Positions 17,293 to 27,958 are shown, counted from the stretch's first letter. The stretch: 64,000 nucleotides of DNA from CAVPMW01 sp963706515 (GCA_963706515.1 CAVPMW010000030.1:1-64000); one strand, 5' to 3'. The notes: generated from the letters alone by a model not told the origin. Numbers and translations: made by a program.

Positions 17293-18114
17293 ATGATCGA
17301 CTTGAATATCAACACCGACCTGGCTCGTAAGATCCTGACTGGTTTCATAAAGTCTGAGATCACCCGCGTTGGATTCAGCCACGCGGTAATCGGGCTCTCA
17401 GGAGGGGTGGATTCAGCTCTGTCTTGCTATCTTACGGTTGAAGCGCTGGGTGCAGAGAATGTCCTGGCTGTGCGCATGCCCTACAAGACTTCCGCTCCTG
17501 CCTCACTTGAGCATGCCCAGCTGGTCATTGATACCCTGGGCATCCAAAGTATCACCCTCCCCATCACCCCACTGGTCGACCCATTTTTCGAGCAGTTCCC
17601 AGAATTGAGCTCCGTGCGCCGCGGCAATGTCATGGCGCGCGCCCGCATGATTGTCCTCTACGACCAATCCGAAGCCTTTCATGGTCTGGTGGTGGGCACC
17701 GGTAACAAAACCGAGATCCTGCTCGGCTATACCACCCTGTTTGGGGATGCAGCCTGTGCGTTGAACCCGTTGGGAGACCTGTACAAGACCCAGCTGCGCC
17801 AGATGGCCTATGCCGTGGGCGTGCCAGAGGCTATTATCGCCAAGCCTCCATCCGCCGACCTGTGGAGCGAACAAACAGATGAAGGCGAGCTCGGTTTCAC
17901 CTATGCGGAAGTCGACCAGCTGCTCTACTTGCTGGTGGACCAGCGCTACAGCCCGGAAGACTGCCTGCGAGCCGGATTTAGCGAGCCGTTTGTCCGCGCG
18001 GTGACCGAAAGGGTCCGCCGCAATCACTTCAAGCGCGTTTTACCGCCCATTGCCAAGCTCAGCAACCGCACCGTAGGCTACGATTTTCTATACCTGCGTG
18101 ATTGGGGGACGTAA
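17293..18114 (+). CDS. nadE: NAD+ synthetase (ammonia-dependent type)
   Basis: 273 residues, intact. ATP-pyrophosphatase loop GLSGGVDSALS at about residue 36, RMPYKTSAPASLEHAQLVID, GNVMARARMIVLYDQ, VVGTGNKTEILLGY, GDAACALNPLGDLYKTQLRQ, and the KPPSADLWSEQTDE loop. It amidates nicotinic acid adenine dinucleotide to NAD+. Length fits the NadE domain alone, and the adjacent amidase gene supplies the missing glutaminase part. Cytoplasmic. The MFS gene follows 11 bp later. Confidence 0.95.
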   Translation: MIDLNINTDLARKILTGFIKSEITRVGFSHAVIGLSGGVDSALSCYLTVEALGAENVLAVRMPYKTSAPASLEHAQLVIDTLGIQSITLPITPLVDPFFEQFPELSSVRRGNVMARARMIVLYDQSEAFHGLVVGTGNKTEILLGYTTLFGDAACALNPLGDLYKTQLRQMAYAVGVPEAIIAKPPSADLWSEQTDEGELGFTYAEVDQLLYLLVDQRYSPEDCLRAGFSEPFVRAVTERVRRNHFKRVLPPIAKLSNRTVGYDFLYLRDWGT

Positions 18115-18125
18115 CCGGGCTCAAC

Positions 18126-19377
18126 ATGCCTTTACGCATCCCGCCTGCTTTCCATTACCCCCGCTTCCGCTATCTCTGGCTGGGGTTGATGATCTCCATT
18201 GCCGGCTCCCAGATGCAGGTCTGGGCGATCTTCTGGAACATCCGCACCCTGACCGACAAGCCTATCGCCCTGGGGGGCATCGGGCTGGCGCGCCTGCTGC
18301 CAATCGTCCTGCTCTCCCTGATCGGCGGGACGTTGGCCGACAGGGTCAACCGCCGCAATTTGCTCTTTATCACCCAGAGCACAATGGCCCTGGTCGCTCT
18401 GACCCTGGCAGCGCTCAGCATGGCGGGACGCCTTGACCTGTGGCATATCTATCTCCTGACCGCTATCCAGGCGTCCGCGCTGGCATTTGATGGCCCAGCG
18501 CGCCAGTCGCTGGTTCCCAATTTGGTCCCCGCAGAAGCATTGCCCAGCGCCTTCAGCTTGAATTCCATCGCCTTTGAGATCGGCGCAGTGGTTGGTCCTG
18601 CCTTGAGCGGACTGGTCATCGCTTATTGGGGTCAGGCATATACCTATCTGCTCAATGCGATCTCTTTCCTGGCGGTGATTGTTGCCTTGATCGCAATTGG
18701 TCAGGTGCCGCAGCAGATCGTTAAGCGCCAGGGAGCGGCGATAAACATCGCGGATATTCGTGAAGGGATCAATTTCATCCTCAATTCACCGATCATCCTT
18801 TCCACCATGATCCTGGACTTCTTTGCCACTTTCTTCTCTTCCGCCAATACCCTGATGCCCTTCATTGCCCGGGATATCCTGCACGTAGGCCCGGTCGCCT
18901 ACGGCTGGCTGTCCTCTGCCCAGTCGATCGGTGCGGTGGTTGCCTCGGTGTGATCTCGCAATTTACATCCATCCGCCGCCAGGGACCAGTGTTGCTGATT
19001 GCAGTGTATGGTCTTTGGTGCGGCAACCATTGTCTTTGGTCTGTCCCGGAGCTTTTCTGCTGACGATGCTGGCGTTGATTGTCATGGGCGGCGCCGATGC
19101 GGTCAGCACCATCATCCGCAACACCGTCCGCCAGCTCCAAACCCCCGATTACATCCGCGGGCGGATGACCTCGATCAATCAGATTTTCTTTATGGGAGGT
19201 CCGCAGCTGGGTGAAATCGAAGCTGGTGCGGTCGCCCAGCTCTTCGGAACTACATTCGCGATCGTCAGCGGCGGGATTGGCTGCCTGATCGCGGTAGCCT
19301 GGACCGTCCATCGCTGGCCGATCCTGCGTACATTCAATGGCGACGAGCCGATCCAGGCTGGCGCTCAGGCGGATTGA
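18126..19377 (+). CDS. MFS permease (enterobactin-exporter / MFS_3 type), frameshifted
   Basis: ATG at 18126. YPRFRYLWLGLMISIAGSQM at the N terminus and GTLADRVNRRNLLF as the loop 2-3 motif are typical of MFS_3 exporters. The family-typical FDGPARQSLVPNLVP and SAFSLNSIAFEIGAVVGPAL follow. After residue 275 the frame breaks near 18952 and again before 19045, resuming FLLTMLALIVMGGADAVSTI, NTVRQLQTPDYIRGRMTSIN and ending 19377. About 417 residues and twelve membrane segments when joined. The substrate is unknown. Ends four bases before the convergent ABC-F gene. Confidence 0.85.
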
Positions 19378-19380
19378 ACC

Positions 19381-21378
19381 CTAACCCTGCAGAGATTCCC
19401 ATTCCGCCAGCAGCCCTTCCAGCTCAGACTGCACACGCACGTACTCTTCCCCCAGCTTCTGCACTTTGCTTGCCTCCCCTGGCGGTTTCTCCAGCCGGCG
19501 CGTCAACGTGTCCAGCTGCGCTTCTAAGGTTGCTACCAACCCTTCCACTTCCACCAGGCGCTTCTGCCTGCGCCGCTCGTCCTGGCTGGGGCGGGTAGCG
19601 GGGCGAGCTTTGTACACGACCTCTGCCTGCCGCGCCGTTTGCTCCTCCCGCTGGGCTTCGAGTGCCGCGTGGTACTGGCTGTAGCTCCCGGCGAACACGT
19701 CCAGGCGGGATTGCACCGGATCGATCTCCCAGATTTGCGTGCCCAATGCGTCGATCAGGTAGCGGTCGTGGGAAACCAGCAAGATCGTGCCGGAAAAATC
19801 CGCCAGCACCTCTTGCAGCTCTTCCTGAGCGGGGATATCCAGGTGGTTGGTCGGCTCGTCCAACAGCAGCAGGTTAGCCTGGCTCAGCGCCAGCTTGGCC
19901 AGGGCCAGGCGGCCTCTTTCCCCGCCTGAGAGCGTTGCAACCGGCTTGAATACCTCTTCGCTGGTGAAGAGGTAGCGCGCCAGGTAGTCGCGAATTTCTG
20001 CCAGCAGCATTCCCGGCGCGACGGCCTCGATCTCCTGGACCAGCGTGCGCTCGGGGTGCAGATCTTCGTGCGCCTGGGCAAAGTAGCCGATTTGCAGGCT
20101 GGCGCCCAGGATCACCTCGCCGGATAGTGGAGGCAGCTGCCCCAGCAGGGTTTTCAGGAAGGTGGTCTTCCCTGCGCCGTTAGGGCCGATGACCGCAGCG
20201 CACTCGCCTCGCAGCAGGACCAGGTCGGGCGCAGTGAACAATGCTCGGCCTTCGTCTGCGTAGCCAATAGTTAAGTCGCGGGTGCGCAGGACCAGGTCGC
20301 CAGAGCGCAGGAGCGATTTCATCGCCAGCCGCAGGTGAGGCGGGCGGTTGCGCGGCGCCTGCAGGCCGCGGATGCGCCGCTCGACCTCCTCCACCCCCAT
20401 CGTGTGCTCGGAAATATCCGCCAGGCTGCTGATTTCCGCCCATTTCTTGCTCTGCACCGCCTGCACGCCCAGGCTCTCGATCGCTTCCACCTCGCGGCTC
20501 AGGCGGCGCAGCTTGCCCTTGGCCTGAGAAACCCGCTGCCCGGAGATATTGCGCTTGATGTAATCCAGCTCTTTGAGCAGGCGTTCCTTCTCTGACTCGA
20601 ATACCTTCTGCTGCAGGTCCCAGCGGTCCTGCCGCTGCTGCACGTAAGCGCTGTAGTTGCCGCGATAGGCTTCGAGGCCGGAAGCTCCCATCTCCCAGAC
20701 GTGGTCCACCACCCTGTCCAGGAAATAGCGGTCGTGGGATACGATCAGCACCGCCCCTTCCCATTGGCTCAAGTAGCCTTCGAGCCACTCCACCGCGGTC
20801 ATATCCAGGTGGTTGGTCGGCTCATCCAGGATGAGCAGGTCAGGGTTGGAGAGTAGCAGCCGCGCCAGGACCGCCCGGGTGCGTTGGCCTCCGGAAAGCT
20901 GGGGCAGTGGGCGGTCGAAATCGCTCTCCTCAAAGCCCAGCCCGCTGAGCACCATGCGCGCGCGCGTCTCGTAGGTATAACCGCCCAGGCGCTCGAATTC
21001 ATGCTGCAAGATCCCATAACGCTCGAGCACTTCACCTGCCTGGCGCGGATCGCTCATTGCCTGCTCCATCCGGCCCAGCTCGGTTTCCATGACCAGCAAG
21101 TCCTGCAGTGAAAGCAGGCATTCCTCCCACAGGGTATGCCTTCCTTCTAATCCGGCTTCCTGAGGCAGGTAGCCTATGCGCAAGCCGCGCGCCCGCTGGA
21201 TTGTCCCAGAAGTTGCCTCATCCAGGCCCACCAGGACGCGCAGCAGGGTAGTCTTTCCGATCCCATTCGGTCCGACGACAGCAATGCGCGCCCCGCGCGG
21301 GACAGACAGGGATACCCCCGTGAAAATATCCACCGCGCCGAAGGATTTGGCTAAATCGGCGGCTGCGATCAGCGACAT
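19381..21378 (-). CDS. ABC-F family ATPase
   Basis: 665 residues, intact. Two ATP-binding domains without membrane segments: GPNGIGKTTLL, QLSGGQRTRAVLARLLL and LLILDEPTNHLD in the first; GPNGAGKTTFL, TLSGGERGRLALAKLAL and LLLLDEPTNHLDIP in the second. A charged linker carries the ABC-F insertion (RQDRWDLQQKVFESEKERLL), and a C-terminal coiled coil follows (RRRQKRLVEVEGLVATLEAQ). ABC-F proteins bind the ribosomal E site; roles range from translation factor to antibiotic protection. The subgroup (Uup/YdiF-like) is inferred. Start chosen at 21376-21378, since TATAAT sits seven bases upstream (leaderless). Confidence 0.93.
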   Translation of the reverse strand: MSLIAAADLAKSFGAVDIFTGVSLSVPRGARIAVVGPNGIGKTTLLRVLVGLDEATSGTIQRARGLRIGYLPQEAGLEGRHTLWEECLLSLQDLLVMETELGRMEQAMSDPRQAGEVLERYGILQHEFERLGGYTYETRARMVLSGLGFEESDFDRPLPQLSGGQRTRAVLARLLLSNPDLLILDEPTNHLDMTAVEWLEGYLSQWEGAVLIVSHDRYFLDRVVDHVWEMGASGLEAYRGNYSAYVQQRQDRWDLQQKVFESEKERLLKELDYIKRNISGQRVSQAKGKLRRLSREVEAIESLGVQAVQSKKWAEISSLADISEHTMGVEEVERRIRGLQAPRNRPPHLRLAMKSLLRSGDLVLRTRDLTIGYADEGRALFTAPDLVLLRGECAAVIGPNGAGKTTFLKTLLGQLPPLSGEVILGASLQIGYFAQAHEDLHPERTLVQEIEAVAPGMLLAEIRDYLARYLFTSEEVFKPVATLSGGERGRLALAKLALSQANLLLLDEPTNHLDIPAQEELQEVLADFSGTILLVSHDRYLIDALGTQIWEIDPVQSRLDVFAGSYSQYHAALEAQREEQTARQAEVVYKARPATRPSQDERRRQKRLVEVEGLVATLEAQLDTLTRRLEKPPGEASKVQKLGEEYVRVQSELEGLLAEWESLQG

Positions 21379-21385
21379 AGCGCAG

Positions 21386-21403
21386 ATTATACCGTGATAT
21401 AAT
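21386..21403. promoter_or_regulatory. Divergent -10 boxes for the ABC-F and LCP genes
   Basis: On the minus strand TATAAT (21386-21391) is seven bases from the ABC-F ATG. On the plus strand TGATATAAT (TATAAT at 21398-21403) is an extended -10 that would start a leader of about 160 nt before the LCP gene. Confidence 0.55.
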
Positions 21404-21434
21404 CTTTGCGCTTCCGGCTCCGAACCCAAGCCGT

Positions 21435-21544
21435 GTGATTGGCCGAAAACAATTACACAGAAGCGATCATAAAAATCGCCAATCACTTAAAGCAAATCGC
21501 AATTTCATGAACTGGTTATTATTAGAAACTTTCTGCGGTTTGCT
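21435..21544 (+). repeat. Two tandem inverted repeats in the LCP leader
   Basis: First: GTGATTGGC / GCCAATCAC, 21435-21486 (52 bp). Second: AGCAAATCGCA / TGCGGTTTGCT, 21491-21544 (54 bp, one G-U type mismatch). They are separated by four bases. Both sit inside the predicted leader between the -10 box at 21398 and the ATG at 21572. The same arrangement is seen at 33302-33413. Confidence 0.65.
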
Positions 21545-21571
21545 CGTTGCACGAGGAATGAAATAAGATTT

Positions 21572-23007
21572 ATGGAGAACACCGCACCGACCGAAACCCA
21601 GCTTCCTAAGAAGACGCCCTGGCTCAAATATGCCGTACTGGCTGTCTTCGTGCTGGCTGCCCTGTTAACTGCCTACCTAACCTATATCAGCGTGCGCGAC
21701 TTCGTCGCCTCCTGGAATCTGACCAGCCTGCCCGGCGTGCCCGTAGTGCTGGACCCCACCCCCACTCCGCAGCCTGGGGCTGAAACCACCGATGTTCCAA
21801 TCGCTCAACAGCCCGCTCCGGCAGTCGGCCCGACCCCGGTACCCTGGGACGGCGCCAGCCGGGTCACTCTGCTGGTGATGGGTCTGGATTATCGCGATTG
21901 GCAGGCCGGTGAAGGACCGCCGCGCACCGATACGATGATCCTGCTCACCCTGGACCCGCTCAATAACACCGCCGGCATGCTCTCCATCCCGCGTGATTTG
22001 TGGGTCAATATACCCGGTGGTTTTTACAACGGCCGGATCAATACTGCTTACCAGCTCGGCGAGGCGTATAAGCTGCCCGGCGGCGGACCTGCCCTGGCAG
22101 CCAAAACTGTGGAAGAGCTGCTCGGGGTGCCGATCGATTACTATGCCCAGGTCGACTTCAACGCCTTCGTGCGCTTCGTCGACGAGATCGGCGGCGTCAA
22201 GATCGACGTGCCAGAGAAAATCACGATTGACCCCCTCGGCGATAACAACGTCAAGACCCTGAAGCCCGGTGTACAAACCATGCCCGGTGAGCTCGCCCTG
22301 GCCTATGCTCGCGCCCGTAAGACCGAGGGCGGCGATTTTGACCGCGCCAGGCGCCAGCAGCAGGTCATCCTGGCGATCCGCAACCAGATTTTGCGCCCGA
22401 AGATGCTGCCCTCTACTGATCTCGAAAGCCGGCGTGCTGTACAACGAGCTCTCCTCTGGCATCCACACCAACCTGAACCTGGATCAGGTCATCCGCCTGG
22501 CCTGGATGGCAACGAAAATCCCCGAAGAGCAAGATCAAGCACGGCATCATCGCCCCGCCCGACCAGGTCAGCCTGTATAAAACCCAGGACGGCCAGGAGG
22601 TGCTCAAGCCGATTACCGAAAAGATCCGCCTGCTGCGCGACGAGATCTTTACCGCCAGCGGACCGACCAGCCCGGCGGCGACCGGAATGCCCATCGCCGA
22701 CCTTTTGAAGCAGGAGAACGCCCGCGTGCGCGTGCTCAACGGCACCTATACTGCCGGTCTGGCTGCCACCACCAGCGATTACTTGAAATCGCAGGGGATC
22801 AATGTCACCGAGACCGGCAACGCCAGCCAGGTCCTAGCCAACTCCGAGATCACCTACTACACCGGCAAGCCCTATACCCTCAAGTTCCTGGTGGACCTGT
22901 TAAAGCTCGGCGAGTTTCGCCTCCATCACCAGAATGACCCCGCCAGCCCGGTAGATCTCACCATCACCCTGGGCAACGACTGGGCGAACAGCAACCCCAT
23001 GCAGTAA
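21572..23007 (+). CDS. LytR-CpsA-Psr (LCP) family protein with LytR_C domain, two frameshifts
   Basis: ATG at 21572. N-terminal cytoplasmic stretch, one membrane helix (LKYAVLAVFVLAALLTAYLT), a Pro/Thr-rich linker, then the LCP domain: LLVMGLDYRDW, PRTDTMILLTLDP, MLSIPRDLWVNIPG, INTAYQLGEAY, VDFNAFVRFVDEIGGVKIDV and ALAYARARKTEGGDFDRARR, with the conserved Asp/Arg residues for polyprenyl-pyrophosphate binding. Breaks near 22425 and 22530 separate these from the LytR_C domain (ARVRVLNGTYTAGLAATTSD). LCP enzymes transfer glycopolymers from lipid carriers to the cell wall or other acceptors. About 478 residues when joined. Confidence 0.9.
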
Positions 23008-23021
23008 GCGAACCTATTGAA

Positions 23022-23051
23022 GGGAAGGCGGGGGCAATATCCCACCTTCCC
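23022..23051 (+). terminator. Hairpin after the LCP gene
   Basis: GGGAAGGCGGG and CCCACCTTCCC pair with one mismatch 15 bp after the stop; no clear T run. Confidence 0.35.
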
Positions 23052-23065
23052 CTCGCGAATACCTG

Positions 23066-23206
23066 GCAATTGCACCGATATTCCTTAAGTAAAAGATCGA
23101 CGAAAGATTGGAAGAAGCCTGAAATTGCCGGTGCTCAGAGTGCAATTGCTCGTATAGTAAACCCAATTGAGACCAATCGTTATTTAGAAAAGATTGGGTT
23201 TACTAT
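23066..23206 (+). repeat. Two adjacent inverted repeats before recD2
   Basis: Outer element GCAATTGCAC / GTGCAATTGC at 23066-23149; second element ATAGTAAACCCAAT / ATTGGGTTTACTAT at 23154-23206 (53 bp, 14-base arms). The gap is again four bases. The second belongs with the AGTAAACCCA elements at 33302 and 50112 and ends six bases before the recD2 start codon. Confidence 0.65.
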
Positions 23207-23212
23207 TACGGT

Positions 23213-25430
23213 ATGGATACCCTGACTGGTTCCGTGGAGCGTATCACCTATTACAACCCGGAAAATGGGTATACTGTGCTGCGCCTCAGCCCCGAGAGCG
23301 GCCGCCTGCCTGGCGGTCGCCGCGTCGAGCTGGTCACGATCACCGGCAACCTGCCCGAGCTGACTCCCGGCGAGCACCTCTATTTAAAGGGGAGTGGGTC
23401 ACCCACCCGAAACACGGCCTGCAGTTCCAGGTAGAGGTGTGCGAGCAGGCTCTGCCGGCAACCATCGCCGGCATCCGCCGCTACCTGGGCTCGGGACTGG
23501 TGCGTGGCATTGGGCCGCGGCTTGCCGAGCGCATCGTCGCTCACTTCGGCGCAGCCACCCTGCAGGTGATCGAAAACCAGCCGGAGCGCCTGAAGCAAGT
23601 CCCGGACATCGGTCCCAAGCGGGTGCGCATGATCGCCCAGGCCTGGCAGGAGCAGCGCCAGGTCAAAGAGATCATGCTCTTCCTGCACTCGTATGGGGTC
23701 AGCACCAACCTGGCGGTCAAGATCTACAAGCAGTACGGCGACCAGGCCATGCATGTGGTGCAGTCCGATCCTTACCGCCTGTCGCGGGATATCTTCGGGG
23801 TGGGTTTCAAAACCGCTGACCGCATCGCCCAGTCGCTGGGGTTGGCTGCCGATCACCCCTCGCGCATCGAAGCCGGCCTGGTGTTTGCGCTGCAGGAGCT
23901 GGTCCAGGATGGGCACGTCTTCGCTCCCCGCAGCATTGCTCAGCGAACGCGCCGTCGAGCTGCTCGCCGTGGACCCTGGGCTGATCGACCCCGCGCTGCA
24001 GCGCCTCGCAGCCGGCGACCGCATCTTTCTCGTGGATTTGCCCTTGCCTGCCGGCAAGCCCGAGCTGAGTCGCTATGCGGCTCCCAGCCTGCCGGGACGG
24101 AACTCCGCTCCTGCCTGCCGTTTACCTGGCTGCGCTCTACCAGGCTGAGACGGGCGTAGCGGCCGCGCTGCAGTCGCTCATGAATGCCTTCCCCACCCGG
24201 CTGAGCGATCTCCCGCCCATGTTCGTCAGCCTCGACCCGCAGCTTTCCCCTGAGCAGCAAGCCGCCATCCGCACCGCCCTCAGCCAGCCGCTCAGCGTGC
24301 TCACCGGCGGCCCGGGCACCGGCAAGACCACCGCCCTGCGCGCCCTGATCGACGTGCTCACGACTGCCCGCAAGGCTTACGCCCTGGCCTCCCCCACCGG
24401 GCGCGCCGCCAAGCGCCTCTCCCAAGCCACCGGGCGCCCGGCCAGCACGATCCATCGCCTGCTCGGCTTCAACCCCGGCGAGGGATTCAAATTCAACCCG
24501 CAGAACCCGCTGCCGGTTGACCTGCTGGTGGTTGACGAAGCCTCCATGCTCGACCTGCTGCTGGCGAACAACCTGCTCAAAGCTTTGCAGCCCGGCACGC
24601 ACCTGCTGCTGGTCGGCGACGTCGACCAGCTCCCTTCCGTCGGCGCAGGCGACGTGCTGCGCGACCTGATCGCCAGCGGGCTGGCTCCCGTCACCCGCCT
24701 GAGCGTCATCTTCCGCCAGGCAGCCGGATCGCACATCATCACCAACGCCCACCGCATCAACCAGGGTCAGGCTCCGCTGTTTGCCAAGGACAGCTCCGAT
24801 TTCTTCCTCTTCCCCGCCGAGACCGCTGAAGAGGCCGGCGATTGGGTGCAGGAGCTGGTCTGCGAGCGCATCCCGCCCGCTTCGGCTTGAACTGGCGCGA
24901 GGACATCCAGGTGCTGGCGCCCATGTACCGCGGCCCAGCCGGGGTGAGCGCCCTCAACCAGCGCCTGCAGGCAGCGCTCAACCCTCCGGCCGCCCACAAG
25001 CCGGAGAAATCGCTCTACGGGCAGACCTTCCGCCCCGGCGACAAGGTGATGCAGGTGGTCGAACAACTACGACAAGGACGTCTTCAACGGCGATATCGGT
25101 TTCATTACCAGCCTCGACCCGCTCGAGCACACCCTGACGGTCGATTTCGAAGGTCGCCCGGTGGATTACGACTGGAGCGAAGCCGACCAGCTTACCCTGG
25201 CTTACGCCGTCTCGGTGCACAAGGCGCAGGGCTCGGAGTTCCCGGCCGTGGTGCTGCCCCTGGTGACCCAGCATTATCTGATGCTGCAGCGCAACCTGCT
25301 CTACACCGCCGTCACCCGCGCCAAGTCGCTGTGCGTGCTGGTCGGCAGCCAGAAAGCCATCCAGATCGCAGTCAAGAACGATCAAGTCGCCCGCCGCTTC
25401 ACCGCATTGGACTGGCGCTTGCGCGATTAA
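23213..25430 (+). CDS. recD2: RecD2-type 5'-3' DNA helicase, at least five frameshifts
   Basis: ATG at 23213. The pieces in order: OB-like N terminus (VERITYYNPENGYTVLRLSP), helix-hairpin-helix region (LGSGLVRGIGPRLAERIVAH, LKQVPDIGPKRVRMIAQAW, YGDQAMHVVQSDPYRLSRDI), then the superfamily 1B helicase core with Walker A GGPGTGKTTALRAL, SPTGRAAKRLSQATG, VVDEASMLDL, LVGDVDQLPSVGAGDVLRDL, and motifs V-VI YAVSVHKAQGSEFP and NLLYTAVTRAKSLCVLVG. Total about 735 residues, the usual RecD2 length. Breaks near 23395, 23935, 24090, 24885 and 25065 are single-base, in a gene that is otherwise motif-perfect. RecD2 acts in recombination and repair without RecBC. An inverted repeat abuts the start. Confidence 0.92.
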
Positions 25431-27829
25431 CTGTCCCTAAAAATTGCCCATCCCGCCAGCAGCAGCCCCAGCGGCAGGAACCCGCCCGTGCATAATGGGT
25501 TCGGCCTGTCCTGGGTTGAGCCCTGGTTGGGAGAGCTCTGCCCCGGCGTCGGGTTCGGATTCGGCGCAGCCGTCGTCTGCGGCTGGATTGCCGGCGTCGC
25601 TTGACCGGCGGCACCTGGCTGCCTTCTGCCACCACCTCGTACGCCGTCCCGTCTGCCATGGCGATCACCGACGGTCCCAGGGCGAAGGCGCCTGCCAGCT
25701 CCGGGTCCGCTTTCGTCAGCGCAAAGAAATCATCCGATAGAAAGGCCACTTTCACGGTCTTGCCCTTGGACGGGTCGTAAGCAGTATCGATCCAGGTGCC
25801 ATCCTTCAGCACGAAGCTGTGCGCGCCCACCACTTTAACCTTGCCGCCTGCCTCCTCGGCGCTGGGAGCGGGCGCTTCGGCGTTTGCCAGCGAGCTTTGC
25901 CCGGCAGCCTTCTCCACCGCCGCCTGTCCCGAGACTGCCTGGGTCGGCATCGCCTGCATCTGGCGCAGGGCATCCTCGGCGATCCGGCTCTGCTCGGCCG
26001 CGCCCAGCGGCAGCGGCTCGGTCACCAGGTAAGAGGTATACGGCGTCACGATCCCGTAGCGGATGCTCAGGCGCACGATCTGGTCGATGGTTTCCTGCTC
26101 GGGTCCGTTCAGCCGCACCTGGTTGAGCAGGTAGCCGATCTTGCGCGTCGCCCACAGCCGCGGCAGGGCAGCCAGCGCGGCTGACGCCTCGCGGCTGTCC
26201 TCTGAAAAATGCTGCTCAGGGAAGAGGAAGGACTGGCGCTCCCCATTGACCGTGCCGCTCAGCAGCACGTCGCTTGCCCCTCCGTCGCGGTAGCGACCCA
26301 CTGCGACGATCTGCGAGCCGTTGAACAGGTCGGGGAGCGGGGAAGGGTAAAGGTCGTAGGTCTGCATGCCCCCGAAATCCAGCTTCAGGTCGGTCAGCAC
26401 GGGCGTGCTGATCTTCGCGTAGAAGCCGGAGAGCACTTCGTCGATGCGCTCGCCCGGCTGGACGTAGGTGCTGGCGCCGTGATGCGCTTGAGCCAGCGAA
26501 TCCAGCAGATAGGTGTCCACGTCGTAGCCCACGCCGAAGGCGAACAGGCGCAGGTTCTCCGGGGCGGACCTTGCCAGGTTATCCAGGATCTGCTGGCTTT
26601 CCACCACGCCGGCGGTCGGCAGCCCGTCGGTCAGGAAGATCAGGTAGGTGGCCTCTCCGGGTCGACCATGCCGGCTGCTTCCAGCAGCGCCCGGTTGATA
26701 TCCGTGCTGCCCTGGGCGCCGAGCTGGTCCACCCAGCGCTCCGCCTCGGGCGCTTCATCGGCCGAGCGCAGCCCGCCGGCATACTGCTCCACGCCGGTGC
26801 TGAACGAGATGACGTTGAAGCGGTCCTCAGGGTTCAGATGGCGCAGGATGTAGCGCAGCGCCTGCTGGGCCTGGCTGAACTTCTCGCCTTCCATGCAGCC
26901 CGAGCGGTCGAGCACCAGCAGCACGTCCTTGGACTGGACGGTCTCGCTCGCCTGCGGGTCAGGAGCCAGCAGCAGCAGGAAAAATCCATCCGGATCGTCC
27001 GGGTCGCTGGGGTCGCGGTAGGAAAGCAGGTGAAAGGCTGAGCTTCCCGCTGTGCCAGCACCCGTTTTATCCCCTAATGAATAATACAGGACGAAGTCTG
27101 CGTCGGGGGTAACGTTCTGCGCCTCATAGCCGGCGGTTACGTGCTGGTCATCCGCCCGGTCGATCTGCACCTCGTGGCTGGACGAGTAAACCGCCCGGAT
27201 GGGTTCCTGTGAGCGGATATCGACGCTGACTGCGACCTAATCCAGCGGCAATTGCGAGAATTTCTCCGTGTTGAGCGGGTAAACGTAGCGCACCAGCCCG
27301 TTCTCTGCGCTCAATGCCTGCGAGTATTCCAGCTCGATGCGCCGCTCGCCCTTGGGCGGGATGGGAAAGACGCGCGCCTGCACTGCTCCCCGGTCGGCGT
27401 ATTCCAGCAGAGCCGGGTCTTTCAGGCTGTTTACGATCTCCCAGTACTTCTGGCGCGCCTGCTCGGCGCTCAGCACCTCGCCTTTCACCGGCTGGTCGTC
27501 GATCCACAGGGTGAAATCCGATACGGCAGCCTCCGCGGCAGCGGGAACATGTACGTTCCCTCGATCGGCCAGTCGTTGGGGTTGTAGAATACCTGGTCCA
27601 CGTGCGTCACCGCTACCTGGTCCTCGATGGTCACGGTCACGTGGTGGTAGCGGATCGCCAGCTGGCTCAGCGGCGGCGGGACCGGGCAGGGCATGTCCAG
27701 CGGGCAGGGCGGAGGCGGGCACGGGTCGCAGCGTGGAGGCAGGGGGATGATGATGCCGTCGGCGCGCGCCGGCAGAGGGATTAACAGCAGGGCAAAGACA
27801 AAGATGAAAATGAGCGCTTTCTGTTTCAT
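25427..27829 (-). CDS. VIT/vWA-domain surface protein, frameshifted
   Basis: Signal peptide KALIFIFVFALLLIPLPARA, then a Cys/Pro-rich patch (PLPPRCDPCPPPPCPLDMPC), a VIT domain (VTVTIEDQVAVTHVDQVFYN, YWEIVNSLKDPALLEYADRG, ARVFPIPPKGERRIELEYSQ), and a vWA domain with MIDAS-type DVLLVLDRSGCMEGEKFSQA and LIFLTDGLPTAGVVE. A proline-rich stalk follows, and a C-terminal signal: Cys-Thr-Gly-Gly, a hydrophobic run (LPLGLLLAGWAIF) and Arg. Breaks near 27545, 27240, 26645 and 25600. Probably exported and held at the envelope. Overlaps the recD2 stop by three bases, tail to tail. The MIDAS reads DRSGC rather than the usual DxSGS. Confidence 0.85.
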
Positions 27830-27933
27830 GGCTTACTCCTCCTCTTTCGAGCTGGTGGGCAGCTGAGCTGTTCCTGCTGCGTAAGTGCAGTCACTAGACG
27901 CTGACACTCAGGCCAGCCCGGCAAAAGTTCCGA

Positions 27934-27942
27934 TGGTATAAT
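27934..27942 (+). promoter_or_regulatory. Extended -10 box of prfA
   Basis: TGGTATAAT, 96 bp before the ATG; no convincing -35, as expected for extended -10 promoters. Confidence 0.5.
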
Positions 27943-27958
27943 CAATTCGCAAGCTGTT

